Shown: one piece after another, positions 49,866 through 57,520 of the stretch
Numbering within the stretch: position 1 is the stretch's first letter
How the letters are laid out: each line of letters opens with the position of its first letter
Assembly (NCBI GenBank): GCA_900319795.1
Contig: ONPU01000013.1
Location: 1 to 57,520, forward strand
DNA: 57,520 bases
DNA from: an uncultured Eubacteriales bacterium
GTDB lineage: Bacteria > Bacillota > Clostridia > Lachnospirales > Lachnospiraceae
Direction: 5' to 3'
Translations under genes and position numbers: made by a program
Notes under the pieces: generated by a model
What the model was told of the DNA's origin: nothing
Seen by the model: the letters and a program-made list of their open reading frames with translations, nothing else
The model's database searches: none

Positions 49866-51335
49866 ATGACTGAACTTAAGAAAAATGACAGCGTCAGGCT
49901 GTTCATAGAAGATTTTACGAAAGAAGGAGAGGGTATAGGCCATGTTGACGGCTATACCCTTTTTGTAAAGGATGCAGTGATCGGTGATGAGGTCATGGCC
50001 CTTGTTACCAAGGCGAAAAAGAATTATGCGTTCGCGAAAATGACGGAGATTCTTGTCCCCTCACCGGACCGGGTAAAGCCTCGCTGCGCAAATGCGCGAC
50101 GCTGCGGAGGATGCCGTTTCCAGGAATACTCTTATGAAAAACAGCTGGAATGGAAGCGTGCCCATGTCAAAGATGTGATGGTCAGAATCGGAGGCTTTCC
50201 GGACCTGGAAGTGCGTCCGGTGATCGGCATGGAGGATCCCTGGCGGTATCGCAATAAAGCCCAGTATCCGGTAGGGGTCGTGAAAAAACCTGACGGGAGC
50301 TATGAGACAGCAGCGGGCTTTTACGCGGGAAGAACGCATTTTCTGATTGAGACGGACGACTGCGTGCTGACACACGAAATCAATGGGCAGATTGTGAGAC
50401 GATTTGTCGACTTCTTGAAGCGATATGATATTTCCCCATATGATGAACAGAATCATACAGGCCTCGTCCGGCATCTGCTGATCAGGGAGGGGTTCGCGAC
50501 CGGGGAAATTCTTGTTTGCCCCGTTATCAACGGAGACAGGCTGCCGCATGCTGATGAACTGATTTCATTGCTTCGTGAAGTGCCGGGGGTCAAGAGCATT
50601 TGCCTCAATGTCAACAAGGAAAAAGGCAACGTGATTCTGGGAGAACAGATCCTTCCTTTATATGGCAATCCATGGATTGAGGATGTCCTTCTCGGAAACC
50701 GTTTCCGGATTTCTCCGCGCAGCTTTTATCAGGTAAATCCCGTTCAGACGGAAAAGCTCTATACGGAGGCACTTCGTGCTGCTGATTTGAAGGGTACAGA
50801 AGTCGTCTATGATCTCTACTGCGGAATCGGCACTATTTCACTGTGCATGGCATCCCGGGCCAGAGAGGTTTACGGGGTGGAGATCGTTCCGGACGCGGTA
50901 CGGGACGCAAAGGAGAACGCGCTTCGTAACGGCATCGGGAATGTACATTTCTATACAGGCGCCGCGGAGGATCTCGTAGTCCGCGGAGAATTCGAGCCGG
51001 GTGTTCCCTGCCCGAAAGCAGATGTTGTGGTATTGGATCCGCCGAGAAAAGGGTGTGACGCATCGCTTATCGATGCCGTTCTGAAGATGGCGCCGGACCG
51101 GATCGTGTATGTGAGCTGTGACCCGGCAACTTTGGCCAGGGATCTGAAGCTTTTTGCTGAGGGCAGAGATGGGGTCGCTTTTAAGCCGGTATATGCGCAG
51201 CCGACGGATCTGTTTGGGCACACTGTGCACGTTGAGACGGTATGTTTATTGTCCAAACTTTCTGAAGTCAAGAATCATATCAGTGTGAAGGTCGATATGA
51301 ATGAAATGGATCTGACGGCGGCGGAGAGTAAGTGA
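49866..51335 (+). CDS. rlmD: 23S rRNA (uracil-5-)-methyltransferase, truncated at the C-terminus
   Basis: A 489-residue RlmD/RumA-type enzyme. An N-terminal TRAM domain (VRLFIEDFTKEGEGIGHVDG), Cys residues of a [4Fe-4S] cluster (CANARRCGGC, plus DDC further on), the SAM motif VVYDLYCGIGTISL and the catalytic Cys in VYVSCDPATLARDL are intact. It makes 5-methyluridine in 23S rRNA. The core ends normally with HTVHVETVCLLSKL. Its last codons lie in the first copy of a perfect 20-bp tandem duplication that introduces a TGA; without one copy the frame would continue into the next 76-codon frame, an extension found fused to relatives in this group. Confidence 0.93.
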   Translation: MTELKKNDSVRLFIEDFTKEGEGIGHVDGYTLFVKDAVIGDEVMALVTKAKKNYAFAKMTEILVPSPDRVKPRCANARRCGGCRFQEYSYEKQLEWKRAHVKDVMVRIGGFPDLEVRPVIGMEDPWRYRNKAQYPVGVVKKPDGSYETAAGFYAGRTHFLIETDDCVLTHEINGQIVRRFVDFLKRYDISPYDEQNHTGLVRHLLIREGFATGEILVCPVINGDRLPHADELISLLREVPGVKSICLNVNKEKGNVILGEQILPLYGNPWIEDVLLGNRFRISPRSFYQVNPVQTEKLYTEALRAADLKGTEVVYDLYCGIGTISLCMASRAREVYGVEIVPDAVRDAKENALRNGIGNVHFYTGAAEDLVVRGEFEPGVPCPKADVVVLDPPRKGCDASLIDAVLKMAPDRIVYVSCDPATLARDLKLFAEGRDGVAFKPVYAQPTDLFGHTVHVETVCLLSKLSEVKNHISVKVDMNEMDLTAAESK

Positions 51336-51352
51336 CGGCGGCGGAGAGTAAG
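51313..51352 (+). repeat. Perfect 20-bp tandem duplication in rlmD
   Basis: Copy one is 51313-51332 and copy two is 51333-51352; both read TGACGGCGGCGGAGAGTAAG. Twenty is not a multiple of three, so the insertion shifts the frame and creates TGA at 51333-51335. The same change creates a GTG at 51332 whose frame is the original one. The lack of any mismatch suggests a recent event or slippage. Confidence 0.97.
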
Positions 51353-51562
51353 GCGACCTATCAGGAGATTAAGGAGTGGGTGAAGGAGAAGTATGGATTC
51401 CAAGTGTCGCATTTGAATATCGCAAAGACGAAGCGGAAATGTGGGATCATCGAACGGCAGAATTACAATCTGCCGAAAAGTGAGGATAGCCGGTCGCCGG
51501 AGACACCGAAGGAAAAGGAAGAGGCGATCATTGCGGCGTTTAAGGCGTTTCGGATGATCTGA
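51332..51562 (+). CDS. Split-off C-terminal extension of RlmD
   Basis: A 76-codon frame from a GTG that overlaps the rlmD stop as GTGA. It reads MTAAESKATYQEIKEWVKEK, then YGFQVSHLNIAKTKRKCGIIERQNYN and a charged end EKEEAIIAAFKAF. Similar extensions, ATYQEIKxYV...KCGIIERENYNxPKSED, are fused to the C-terminus of RlmD-like proteins in Lachnospiraceae and to other proteins. The helix-rich form suggests a small nucleic-acid or protein-binding module. It may be made by re-initiation at the GTG or be lost altogether. No ribosome binding site of its own is seen. Confidence 0.65.
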   Translation: MTAAESKATYQEIKEWVKEKYGFQVSHLNIAKTKRKCGIIERQNYNLPKSEDSRSPETPKEKEEAIIAAFKAFRMI

Positions 51563-51615
51563 AGGATCATTGAAGACGAAAACATATGAATTCCACATCA
51601 ATCATAAAACATCAG

Positions 51616-51655
51616 ACAAAACCGGACTGCTTATCCTACGGCAATCCGGTTTTGT
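51616..51655 (+). terminator. Hairpin after the rlmD group
   Basis: ACAAAACCGGA (51616-51626) pairs perfectly with TCCGGTTTTGT (51645-51655) around 18 bases. The T's lie inside the stem and only GACTTT follows, so the strength is uncertain. It stands 54 bases after the fragment's stop. Confidence 0.6.
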
Positions 51656-51670
51656 GACTTTACTGAGATT

Positions 51671-51699
51671 TTACAGTTCACCGATTACAGGGCTTACAT
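51671..51699 (+). promoter_or_regulatory. TTACA repeats ahead of phoB, candidate Pho box
   Basis: TTACAG (51671-51676), TTACAG (51685-51690) and TTACAT (51694-51699) are direct repeats 40-70 bases before the response regulator. PhoP boxes of Bacillus consist of TTAACA-like repeats. The 14- and 9-base spacing is irregular, so confidence is limited. Confidence 0.4.
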
Positions 51700-51740
51700 T
51701 CTTCATTTATATTGAGAGTGTCAAAGGAGGAGGTTTCCAC

Positions 51741-52418
51741 ATGATCTATTGTGTTGAAGATGACAGCGCTATCCGGGATCTCATGGTTTATACACTGAGA
51801 GCTTCCGGTTTTGAAGCAATGGGTTTTGAGAATGATACCGGTTTTTGGGCTGCCATGAAAGAACAAAGGCCGGAAATGATTATATTGGACGTTATGCTGC
51901 CCGGGGAAGACGGCCTGACTATCCTTCAAAAATTACGGTCGTCCCCTGTTACATCGGATATTCCTGTAATTATGGCAACTGCAAAAGACAGCGAGTATGA
52001 CAAAGTGATTGGTCTGGATTCCGGTGCAGACGATTATCTTGCGAAGCCGTTTGGAATGATGGAGATGGTTTCGCGCATAAAGGCGGTTCTTCGTCGTGCA
52101 GGCAATCATCAGGATTTGATTTTATCCTGCGGTATGATTTCGATGGATGAAAGCAAGCATACTGTAACCGTGGACGGGAAGCCTGTCCTGCTGACATTGA
52201 AAGAATATGAGCTTCTGAAACTTCTGCTGGAGAGTCCGGGGAGGGTCTTTACAAGAGACAATATCCTTCAGAGCGTATGGGGCATTGACTTTTCCGGTGA
52301 GACCAGAACGGTGGATGTTCATATCGGTACGCTTAGAACCAAGCTCGAAAATGCAGGGGATCATATCCAGACTATTCGGGGTGTTGGATATAAGATGGAG
52401 GCGGAAAATGAGCAGTAA
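51741..52418 (+). CDS. PhoB/PhoP-like response regulator
   Basis: A 225-residue OmpR-family regulator. The receiver has EDD at residues 6-8, phosphoacceptor D50 in MIILDVMLPGEDG and Lys in DDYLAKPFG. The winged helix ends TRDNILQSVWGIDFSGETRTVDVHIGTLRTKL. AAAGGAGGAGG before the ATG at 51741 fixes the start; the frame is open upstream but across a terminator and promoter region. The kinase gene overlaps it by 11 bases, and a Na/Pi cotransporter follows, so phosphate response is the likely job, which is inference from neighbourhood. Confidence 0.9.
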   Translation: MIYCVEDDSAIRDLMVYTLRASGFEAMGFENDTGFWAAMKEQRPEMIILDVMLPGEDGLTILQKLRSSPVTSDIPVIMATAKDSEYDKVIGLDSGADDYLAKPFGMMEMVSRIKAVLRRAGNHQDLILSCGMISMDESKHTVTVDGKPVLLTLKEYELLKLLLESPGRVFTRDNILQSVWGIDFSGETRTVDVHIGTLRTKLENAGDHIQTIRGVGYKMEAENEQ

Positions 52419-53766
52419 GATTTTTAAGGCAATCTGGACTGTTGCCCTCCTGGTTTTTCTGGCTTCTTTGCTGTTGATCATGGGATCGTTGTATGCATAC
52501 TTTTCCTCCATACAGAAGAACCAGCTTCGCGTGGAGACCGAACTGGCAGCACAGGGAGTCGCACTTTCCGGGGCGGAATACTTTGAAGGATTAAATGACG
52601 GGAGCTACAGGATCACCTGGGTCAGCCCGGAGGGAGATGTTTTATTTGATGATGAGGCGGACACCTCGACCATGCAGAATCATATGGAGCGGCCGGAGAT
52701 TAGGCAGGCACTGGAGGAAGGATACGGAGAAGCGACCAGACACTCCTATACTCTGGCAGACCAGCAGTACTATGCGGCTAAACGGCTTCCGGACGGATCT
52801 GTACTCCGTATGTCTGTTGCACAGCTCTCTGTATGGAGTCTTCTTTTCGGTTTTGGCCAGCCGATCTGCTTTGTGATCCTTGCCGCGTTGATACTTTCCT
52901 ATGTGCTGGCTTCACGGATCGCTGCGAAGATCGTAAAGCCGATCAATGAGCTCGACCTTACTCATCCGAACCAGTACTATGGAAAAGAAAATTATGAGGA
53001 GATAGAGCCTCTGCTGCGTCATATTGCTGCACAACAGGCTCAGTTAAAGAACGATCAGGAGGAAATTGAAAAGGCAGCATTGATCAGACAGGAATTCAGC
53101 GCAAACGTCTCCCATGAATTGAAAACGCCGCTTCATGCGATCTCCGGATATGCGGAGCTTCTTGAAAACGGTATGGTCAAAGAAGAGGACATAAAGACTT
53201 TTGCGGAAAAGATTCATGCCGTATCCTTACGTATGACAAGACTGATCGAGGATATTATCGATCTGACGAAGCTGGATAACGGTGGGACAGAAATGAAATG
53301 GGAGAATTGCGATTTTTATAGTATTGTGGAAACTGCGGTTGATACACTGGAAGCCGCAGCCTCTGCCAGGGATATCAGTTTTACCCTAAGCGGTGAACCA
53401 GCCCCTGTAACAGCGATCCCACAGCTGCTGTACAGCATAGCATATAACCTGTGTGACAATGCGATTAAGTACAATCACCGAGGAGGCAGCGTCAGTATAT
53501 CTGTATCGCAAGACCAAAGACATACAGTGCTTACCGTGAGGGACACGGGTATTGGTATTCCGGAGGAGGAAAAGGAACGCATTTTTGAACGTTTTTATCG
53601 TGTGGACAAAAGCAGGAGTAAAGAGGCTGGTGGTACAGGCCTTGGACTTTCCATTGTGAAACATGCAGTCCTGATTCATAATGGAACAATCAGACTGGAC
53701 AGCAGGCCCGGCGAAGGCTCGGAGTTTATTGTATCGATATCGAATAAGCCGGAGGACGGAATGTGA
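52408..53766 (+). CDS. PhoR-like sensor histidine kinase
   Basis: A 452-residue kinase with a helix at residues 8-32, a short extracellular domain to about 145, and a second helix (GQPICFVILAALILSYVLA). A coiled linker leads to FSANVSHELKTPLHAISGY with the phosphoacceptor His, and the ATPase boxes YNLCDNAIKYN, DTGIGIPEEEKERIFERFYRVD and GGTGLGLSIV. Its gene overlaps the regulator by 11 bases, with GATGGAGGCGG as ribosome binding site inside that gene. No PAS domain is evident, unlike many PhoR proteins. Confidence 0.92.
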   Translation: MSSKIFKAIWTVALLVFLASLLLIMGSLYAYFSSIQKNQLRVETELAAQGVALSGAEYFEGLNDGSYRITWVSPEGDVLFDDEADTSTMQNHMERPEIRQALEEGYGEATRHSYTLADQQYYAAKRLPDGSVLRMSVAQLSVWSLLFGFGQPICFVILAALILSYVLASRIAAKIVKPINELDLTHPNQYYGKENYEEIEPLLRHIAAQQAQLKNDQEEIEKAALIRQEFSANVSHELKTPLHAISGYAELLENGMVKEEDIKTFAEKIHAVSLRMTRLIEDIIDLTKLDNGGTEMKWENCDFYSIVETAVDTLEAAASARDISFTLSGEPAPVTAIPQLLYSIAYNLCDNAIKYNHRGGSVSISVSQDQRHTVLTVRDTGIGIPEEEKERIFERFYRVDKSRSKEAGGTGLGLSIVKHAVLIHNGTIRLDSRPGEGSEFIVSISNKPEDGM

Positions 53767-53787
53767 TATAAGAGAACCGGTTTTTTT

Positions 53788-53815
53788 GCAGGGGCCGTGG
53801 CGGCTCCTGCTTTTT
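53788..53815 (+). terminator. Terminator after the two-component genes
   Basis: GCAGGGGCCG pairs with CGGCTCCTGC (53788-53797 with 53801-53810, one G-U pair) around a 3-base loop, followed by TTTTT (53811-53815). Confidence 0.85.
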
Positions 53816-53824
53816 GTGAGTGCA

Positions 53825-53841
53825 TTACATCCTTTTTACAG
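53825..53841 (+). promoter_or_regulatory. Candidate Pho box before the Na/Pi cotransporter gene
   Basis: TTACAT (53825-53830) and TTACAG (53836-53841) are direct repeats exactly 11 bases apart, the spacing of PhoP/PhoB half-sites on one face of the helix. They lie about 70 bases before the start codon, right after the terminator of the two-component genes. Confidence 0.5.
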
Positions 53842-53909
53842 AAGCGCGGTAACGGATTTGATGTTGACTCTCTATTCTGTAACTGAGAAAAGAGAATGGA
53901 GAGTATATT

Positions 53910-55652
53910 ATGGATTTGTTTGATGTATTGAATCTGATCGGCGGCTTAAGCCTGTTTTTGTTCGGTATGACACTGATGGGGCAGGCGTTGGAACGCAGCG
54001 CAGGCAACAAATTAAAAGCACTCCTGGGGCGAATGACGACCAACCGATTTACCGGTCTTTTGACAGGGCTAGGGGTTACGGCTATCATACAAAGCTCGTC
54101 GGCAACCACAGTCATGGTGGTAGGCTTTGTTAACTCGGGGTTGATGACCCTGAAGCAGTCTATCAATGTCATTATGGGAGCAAATATCGGTACCACTGTA
54201 ACGGCATGGATTTTAAGTCTTGCCGGGATCGAGAGCAGCAATGTTTTCGTTAAACTGTTAAAGCCGTCGTCATTTACACCGATTCTTGCGCTGTTGGGAA
54301 TCATTTTCTTTATGGTATCCAAAAACAGTAAGCGAAAGGATACAGGTCTGGTACTGCTCGGTTTTGCAACGCTTATGTACGGAATGGACACCATGACAGG
54401 AGCTGTTTCGGCACTCAGAAATGATCCATCCTTCCAACAGATGTTTCTTACCTTTACGAATCCTGTTCTTGGAGTCATCGCCGGTGCGGTCCTGACGGCC
54501 ATTATACAGTCCAGCTCTGCATCAGTAGGTATTTTACAGGCGCTTGCTTCAACAGGTGCAGTTTCTTACGGTGCAGCTATACCGATTATTATGGGACAGA
54601 ATATTGGTACCTGCATAACGGCGATACTTTCTTCGATCGGTACAACCAGAAATGCAAAAAGAGCCGCGCTTGTTCATTTTGCCTTCAACCTCATAGGAGC
54701 TGCCGTATGGCTGACGGTTTTCTGGGTGGTAAAAACAATTTTTGCCCCAGTATTTCTTGCACAGGCTGCCAGTCTGATGGGAATCGCGGCTTTCCATTCG
54801 GTATTTAACATTCTTTGTACCATACTGATGCTTCCGTTCAGCCAGGCCCTTGAACATATGGTTTGCAGGATTCTTCCTGATGCAAAAGCACCGGAAAGGG
54901 AAAAGGAACTTGACGAGCGCTTACTCGCAAGCCCGGCACTTGCACTGGGCAGGTGCAAACAGGTGCTTGACTTCATGGCAGAGACAGCCGTAGCGGCCTT
55001 AAAAGACAGTCTCGAAAATGTAATTCACTATGAAGAAGACAGGGCGGAAAAAATACGTAAAGCAGAAGATGAAACCGATCATCTGGAAGATGTCATAGGT
55101 ACATATCTTTTAAAACTGACGTCCCGACATCTGAGTGAGGAGGAAAGTGCCAGGGCGACTGAGTATATGAAGCTAATCGGGGACTATGAACGGATTGCCG
55201 ACCACGCGGTGAACATTCTGGAATCCGCGGAAGAAATGAGAAATAAGAATGTAACTTTTTCGGAAAATGCGGCTTATGAATACAGCGTGATCTGCGAGGC
55301 AGTAATAGAGATACTGGACCTGTCTTATCAGGCATTTCTAAAAGACGACCTTCATTCGGCCCAGATGACAGAATCCCTTGAACAGGTGATCGATAAATTG
55401 AAGGAAGAGCTGCGGACCCGCCATTTTATCCGCCTTCAAAACAGAGAATGTTCTGTGGCTGCAGGATTTATCTGGTCAGATCTGCTGACAAATCTGGAGC
55501 GCGTGTCAGACCACTGTTCAAATATTTCAGGATGTGTTCTTGACACAGCAGACAGGAATATGAACATGCATGAAAACCAACGTATCATCAGAGATTCGAA
55601 GGAAGACTATGAGCAGCAGTATAATATGTATTTGGCGAAGTATTGTAGTTAA
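53910..55652 (+). CDS. Na+/phosphate cotransporter family protein with PhoU-like domain
   Basis: A 580-residue protein. The membrane half (about residues 1-325) contains two inverted repeats marked by QSSSATTVMVVGFVNSG and QSSSASVGILQALASTG, the conserved QSSS substrate motifs of the NptA/SLC34 family. The C-terminal 240 residues form helical PhoU-like repeats (for example ATEYMKLIGDYERIADHAVNI, and TNLERVSDHCSNI), which regulate uptake. It takes up phosphate with sodium. GAGTATATT precedes the ATG, and the ribosome binding site AATGGAGAG lies 10 bases away. A phosphate-type two-component system and candidate Pho box stand directly upstream. Confidence 0.92.
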   Translation: MDLFDVLNLIGGLSLFLFGMTLMGQALERSAGNKLKALLGRMTTNRFTGLLTGLGVTAIIQSSSATTVMVVGFVNSGLMTLKQSINVIMGANIGTTVTAWILSLAGIESSNVFVKLLKPSSFTPILALLGIIFFMVSKNSKRKDTGLVLLGFATLMYGMDTMTGAVSALRNDPSFQQMFLTFTNPVLGVIAGAVLTAIIQSSSASVGILQALASTGAVSYGAAIPIIMGQNIGTCITAILSSIGTTRNAKRAALVHFAFNLIGAAVWLTVFWVVKTIFAPVFLAQAASLMGIAAFHSVFNILCTILMLPFSQALEHMVCRILPDAKAPEREKELDERLLASPALALGRCKQVLDFMAETAVAALKDSLENVIHYEEDRAEKIRKAEDETDHLEDVIGTYLLKLTSRHLSEEESARATEYMKLIGDYERIADHAVNILESAEEMRNKNVTFSENAAYEYSVICEAVIEILDLSYQAFLKDDLHSAQMTESLEQVIDKLKEELRTRHFIRLQNRECSVAAGFIWSDLLTNLERVSDHCSNISGCVLDTADRNMNMHENQRIIRDSKEDYEQQYNMYLAKYCS

Positions 55653-55989
55653 ATGGTAAAGAGAACGAATGATGCAGCGCAGGAAGAATCCAAAGAAACC
55701 GTAGGTTTCGTGGCAGAGGATTCCAAAGGGGACAGCGTTCCTTTTGGCACACGACTTTCCGTGGAAAGTCTAGTGTGTTATACCTTTATGAAGCAGACCG
55801 AATACGGAAATGATGAGTGCCCGGTTGAAGCACGATCCATTTCCGTGTTTTTTCTGTGCGAAAGGCTGATCCCGCAGAGGGAAAAGCTTGAGCAAAGAAA
55901 AGGTACAGGCGAAGTGACGTATGTCACGGAACCTGTACCAGCACGGTCTGCGGAATAGAGGTATATCAAAAAAACGAGAGGAATAATTA
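55653..55989. other. Intergenic region with two hairpins at the edge of a mobile-like block
   Basis: This 337-base stretch separates the phosphate transporter from a minus-strand sigma gene. GACTTTCC (55754-55761) pairs with GGAAAGTC (55763-55770 or near). GGTACAGG (55902-55909) pairs with CCTGTACC (55932-55939), with an inner GTGAC (55914-55918)/GTCAC (55923-55927). An open plus-strand frame covers 55653-55958 (101 codons, starting at the base after the transporter stop), but it has no ribosome binding site and I cannot assign it. It could hold the transcription end of the element or a recombination site. Confidence 0.5.
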
Positions 55990-56607
55990 CTACCCGGGGA
56001 GCGCGCGGCGGACATTATTTAATGCGGCTTTTTCCGTATGCCTTGCCCGGCTCAGGCTGAGATGAAAATGCGCTGCGGTTTCGCTTTGATCATGAAGAAC
56101 ATAATCGAGAAAACCAAAGCGGTAATGGAGATAGGCCCGTTCACGATCAGAGATTTCTCCAAGGGCATTTCTTACTTCTGTGATCGTCTCTTTTCTGATA
56201 AAGAGCTGCTCGGGATTTTTATTGTAATCGTCCGGGAGGATATCTGCGTAAGTGACATTTGCTTCGGAATCAAATCCCGGCAGAGGTGCATCAATACTGA
56301 GAATGCTGCCTGATGCCGGGATCGCAGATGCACATTTCCGCACATAATCCAGCATGGCATTTTCTGCGGTTGTCTGCGCATAGGTCAGCAACAGATTTCC
56401 GGTTTCCTGGTCATAGGTCTTAATAGCCCGGAGCACTCCAATGAAGGCTTCCTGCACCAGGTCATCCGTTTCGAGCAGGATGCCCGAATAACGCTTTTGG
56501 ATATTTGCGGCGGAGATCCGGATGGACGGCAGAACATTTTCAATCACGGCTGCTTCGGCCGTTTTATCTCCTTCCCGGGCGAGAAAACAAAGCTGCTCAT
56601 TCGTCAT
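55990..56607 (-). CDS. Sigma-70 family RNA polymerase sigma factor
   Basis: A 205-residue protein with region 2 signatures, GILLETDDLVQEAFIGVLRAI and KTYDQETGNLLLTYAQTTAENAMLDYVRK (2.1-2.4, with the helix that melts the -10), and a C-terminal region 4-like helix-turn-helix (RNALGEISDRERAYLHYRFG, then HDQSETAAHFHLSLSRARHTEKAAL). It is shorter than a housekeeping sigma, lacks region 3, and is like the sigma factors of integrative and conjugative elements in Clostridia. Its start overlaps the upstream HTH gene by 11 bases, so they are translationally coupled. It likely transcribes element genes. Confidence 0.85.
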   Translation of the reverse strand: MTNEQLCFLAREGDKTAEAAVIENVLPSIRISAANIQKRYSGILLETDDLVQEAFIGVLRAIKTYDQETGNLLLTYAQTTAENAMLDYVRKCASAIPASGSILSIDAPLPGFDSEANVTYADILPDDYNKNPEQLFIRKETITEVRNALGEISDRERAYLHYRFGFLDYVLHDQSETAAHFHLSLSRARHTEKAALNNVRRALPG

Positions 56608-57430
56608 GGATGGAGTCCCTCATTTCATCCAGCACTGTTTTGAATGCAGATCCCAAGCCCTGTAGAGCATCTTCGGAAATGTCCGCGATCGAAACTGCCC
56701 GCATGACTGCTCCGGTCAGATCTTCAGCGGTTATTTTTCTGAGGTCAAGAGAGTCCTGCCCCTTGGATAGTTCTTCACGTAAGCGCTGCAATACCTGCGC
56801 TGTGACAGCATTACTATCTGCAGCAATTGTTTCACCCTGCTCCTTGATATCCCTGACAATCAACATGAAAAGATTCTGAATAGCAGTTGTATCTGCGTTG
56901 ATTACCGGCATACGGACATCTTTGAGGTCAGCTGCAAGCTGAGTGGCAGCACCAGCACTGTCCGGGACAGATTCAGCCTGTGCCAGAAGAAGGGAATTGA
57001 TGAAAGTGAGCTGTTGGTTCATGGCAGCGATACCGGATCTCACGATTTCATTTTGATAGCGGGCCAGCAAAGCAAGGAGCTGCGGGAAATGAGGATTTTC
57101 CAGAAGCAGGTTCAGAACACGGGAATCCAGCCTGTCGGTATAAAGAAGCTTTGCGGCTTCCGCGGATATTCCCAGTTCTTCGATATCATAATTCTTCCGA
57201 TCCGGGATGTCCGTCTCTCCCAGAAGGAAGTCCGTGGATACCTTAAAGTGCTTTGCAATCTTTATGATATACCCGTCACCGAGCATCTCGGTCTGGCCTT
57301 TCAGGTAGCGGCTGAACGCACTTTCAGAAAGGCCGATAATGCCTGCCAGCTCGGCCTGGGTGATGCTGCTGTCTTTGATTAAGTCCTGGATGCGTTGCCG
57401 CGTATCGCCGGGAAGATATGTTCCTGACAT
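56597..57430 (-). CDS. XRE-type helix-turn-helix regulator with a long C-terminal domain
   Basis: A 277-residue protein. Residues 10-75 form an XRE/Cro helix-turn-helix (SITQAELAGIIGLSESAFSRYLKGQTEMLGDGYIIKIAKHFKVSTDFLLG). The remaining 200 residues are helical and do not match a family I know, apart from being typical of mobile-element regulators. AAGGAGACACT precedes the ATG. It overlaps the sigma gene, so the regulator and sigma are made together. One reading is that it represses its own unit and the element's early genes until a signal comes. Confidence 0.8.
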   Translation of the reverse strand: MSGTYLPGDTRQRIQDLIKDSSITQAELAGIIGLSESAFSRYLKGQTEMLGDGYIIKIAKHFKVSTDFLLGETDIPDRKNYDIEELGISAEAAKLLYTDRLDSRVLNLLLENPHFPQLLALLARYQNEIVRSGIAAMNQQLTFINSLLLAQAESVPDSAGAATQLAADLKDVRMPVINADTTAIQNLFMLIVRDIKEQGETIAADSNAVTAQVLQRLREELSKGQDSLDLRKITAEDLTGAVMRAVSIADISEDALQGLGSAFKTVLDEMRDSIHDE

Positions 57431-57439
57431 AGTGTCTCC

Positions 57440-57520
57440 TTATAGTTCATTCATGAAAACAAAATCTTTAAATTGAATATGCCTGACGGTGCTCGTACTG
57501 TAGTCGATATCGTCGTTGGT
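57440..57520 (-). CDS. 3' end of a further gene (partial, off the right edge)
   Basis: Twenty-six open codons on the minus strand end at the TAA of 57440-57442, reading NDDIDYSTSTVRHIQFKDFV and FMNEL at the end. The stop overlaps the ribosome binding site of the HTH gene, which fits an operon transcribed leftward from outside the window. The protein cannot be identified from this tail. Confidence 0.5.
   Translation of the reverse strand, partial: TNDDIDYSTSTVRHIQFKDFVFMNEL

Noticed and set aside
51570-51740. Upstream extension of the PhoB-like regulator by 57 residues
   Set aside because: The extension crosses a hairpin and candidate promoter elements, while AAAGGAGGAGG lies right before the ATG at 51741, where the receiver domain begins.
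55653-55958. Plus-strand frame of 101 codons after the Na/Pi cotransporter
   Set aside because: It starts at the base after the stop codon without a ribosome binding site, spans two hairpins and matches no family I know. I described the region and did not call a gene.

Overview
The window looks like chromosomal DNA of a low-to-mid GC anaerobic Firmicute of the class Clostridia, most like Lachnospiraceae. The reasons are the gene order rpmG-secE-nusG-rplKAJL-rpoBC-rpsLG-fusA-tuf, the strong AGGAGG ribosome binding sites with ATG/GTG/TTG starts, consensus TTGACA/TATAAT promoters, a class B sortase, a c-di-AMP phosphodiesterase next to rplI-dnaB, MutS2, YhaM and an Rpn-type nuclease. Taxonomy is an inference from gene content; no rRNA or tRNA gene was seen.

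Layout. 1-1441: a decaying type IV prepilin locus on the minus strand (one intact prepilin, one 5'-truncated copy, one 3' remnant). 1449-2587: an Rpn/PD-(D/E)XK nuclease-family gene followed by a duplicated copy of its own C-terminal tail. 2606-10632: housekeeping and accessory genes (Gfo/Idh/MocA oxidoreductase, small membrane protein, trmL, MATE exporter, fumC behind a 190-bp inverted repeat, a His-rich CobW-type GTPase, a lipoprotein with Thr-Pro repeats). 10799-26938: the core expression cluster (L33, SecE, NusG, L11, L1, L10, L7/L12, RpoB, RpoC, S12, S7, EF-G, EF-Tu) with several cis-regulatory signals, including a clear L10 leader with attenuator, a probable rpoB leader attenuator and promoter-proximal hairpins.

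27169-33222: cell-envelope genes (SH3 lipoprotein, L,D-transpeptidase, sortase B) with an RlmI-like methyltransferase and an aspartate aminotransferase between them. 33273-42660: sirtuin, rpsF-ssb-rpsR, a PfkB sugar kinase coupled to gdpP, rplI, dnaB, glyA, nth and a 32-residue hydrophobic peptide gene. 42672-47212 (minus strand): mutS2 followed by a response regulator and histidine kinase. 47392-51562: a degenerate HtrA-like PDZ protein, yhaM and rlmD; rlmD is split near its 3' end by a perfect 20-bp tandem duplication. 51741-55652: a PhoB/PhoR-type two-component system and a Na/Pi cotransporter, both preceded by TTACA-type direct repeats resembling Pho boxes.

55653-57520 holds an intergenic stretch with two hairpins, then a minus-strand sigma factor / HTH regulator pair and the 3' end of a third gene. 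This arrangement resembles the control region of an integrative or conjugative element entering from the right edge.

The most notable observations are the 20-bp duplication that turns a fused rlmD into two translationally overlapping frames, the long inverted repeat in front of fumC, the HtrA-like protein without an HtrA catalytic triad, the prepilin remnants, and hairpins placed almost on the start sites of several strong promoters. No clear new defence or signalling system is visible; most of the window is core chromosome.
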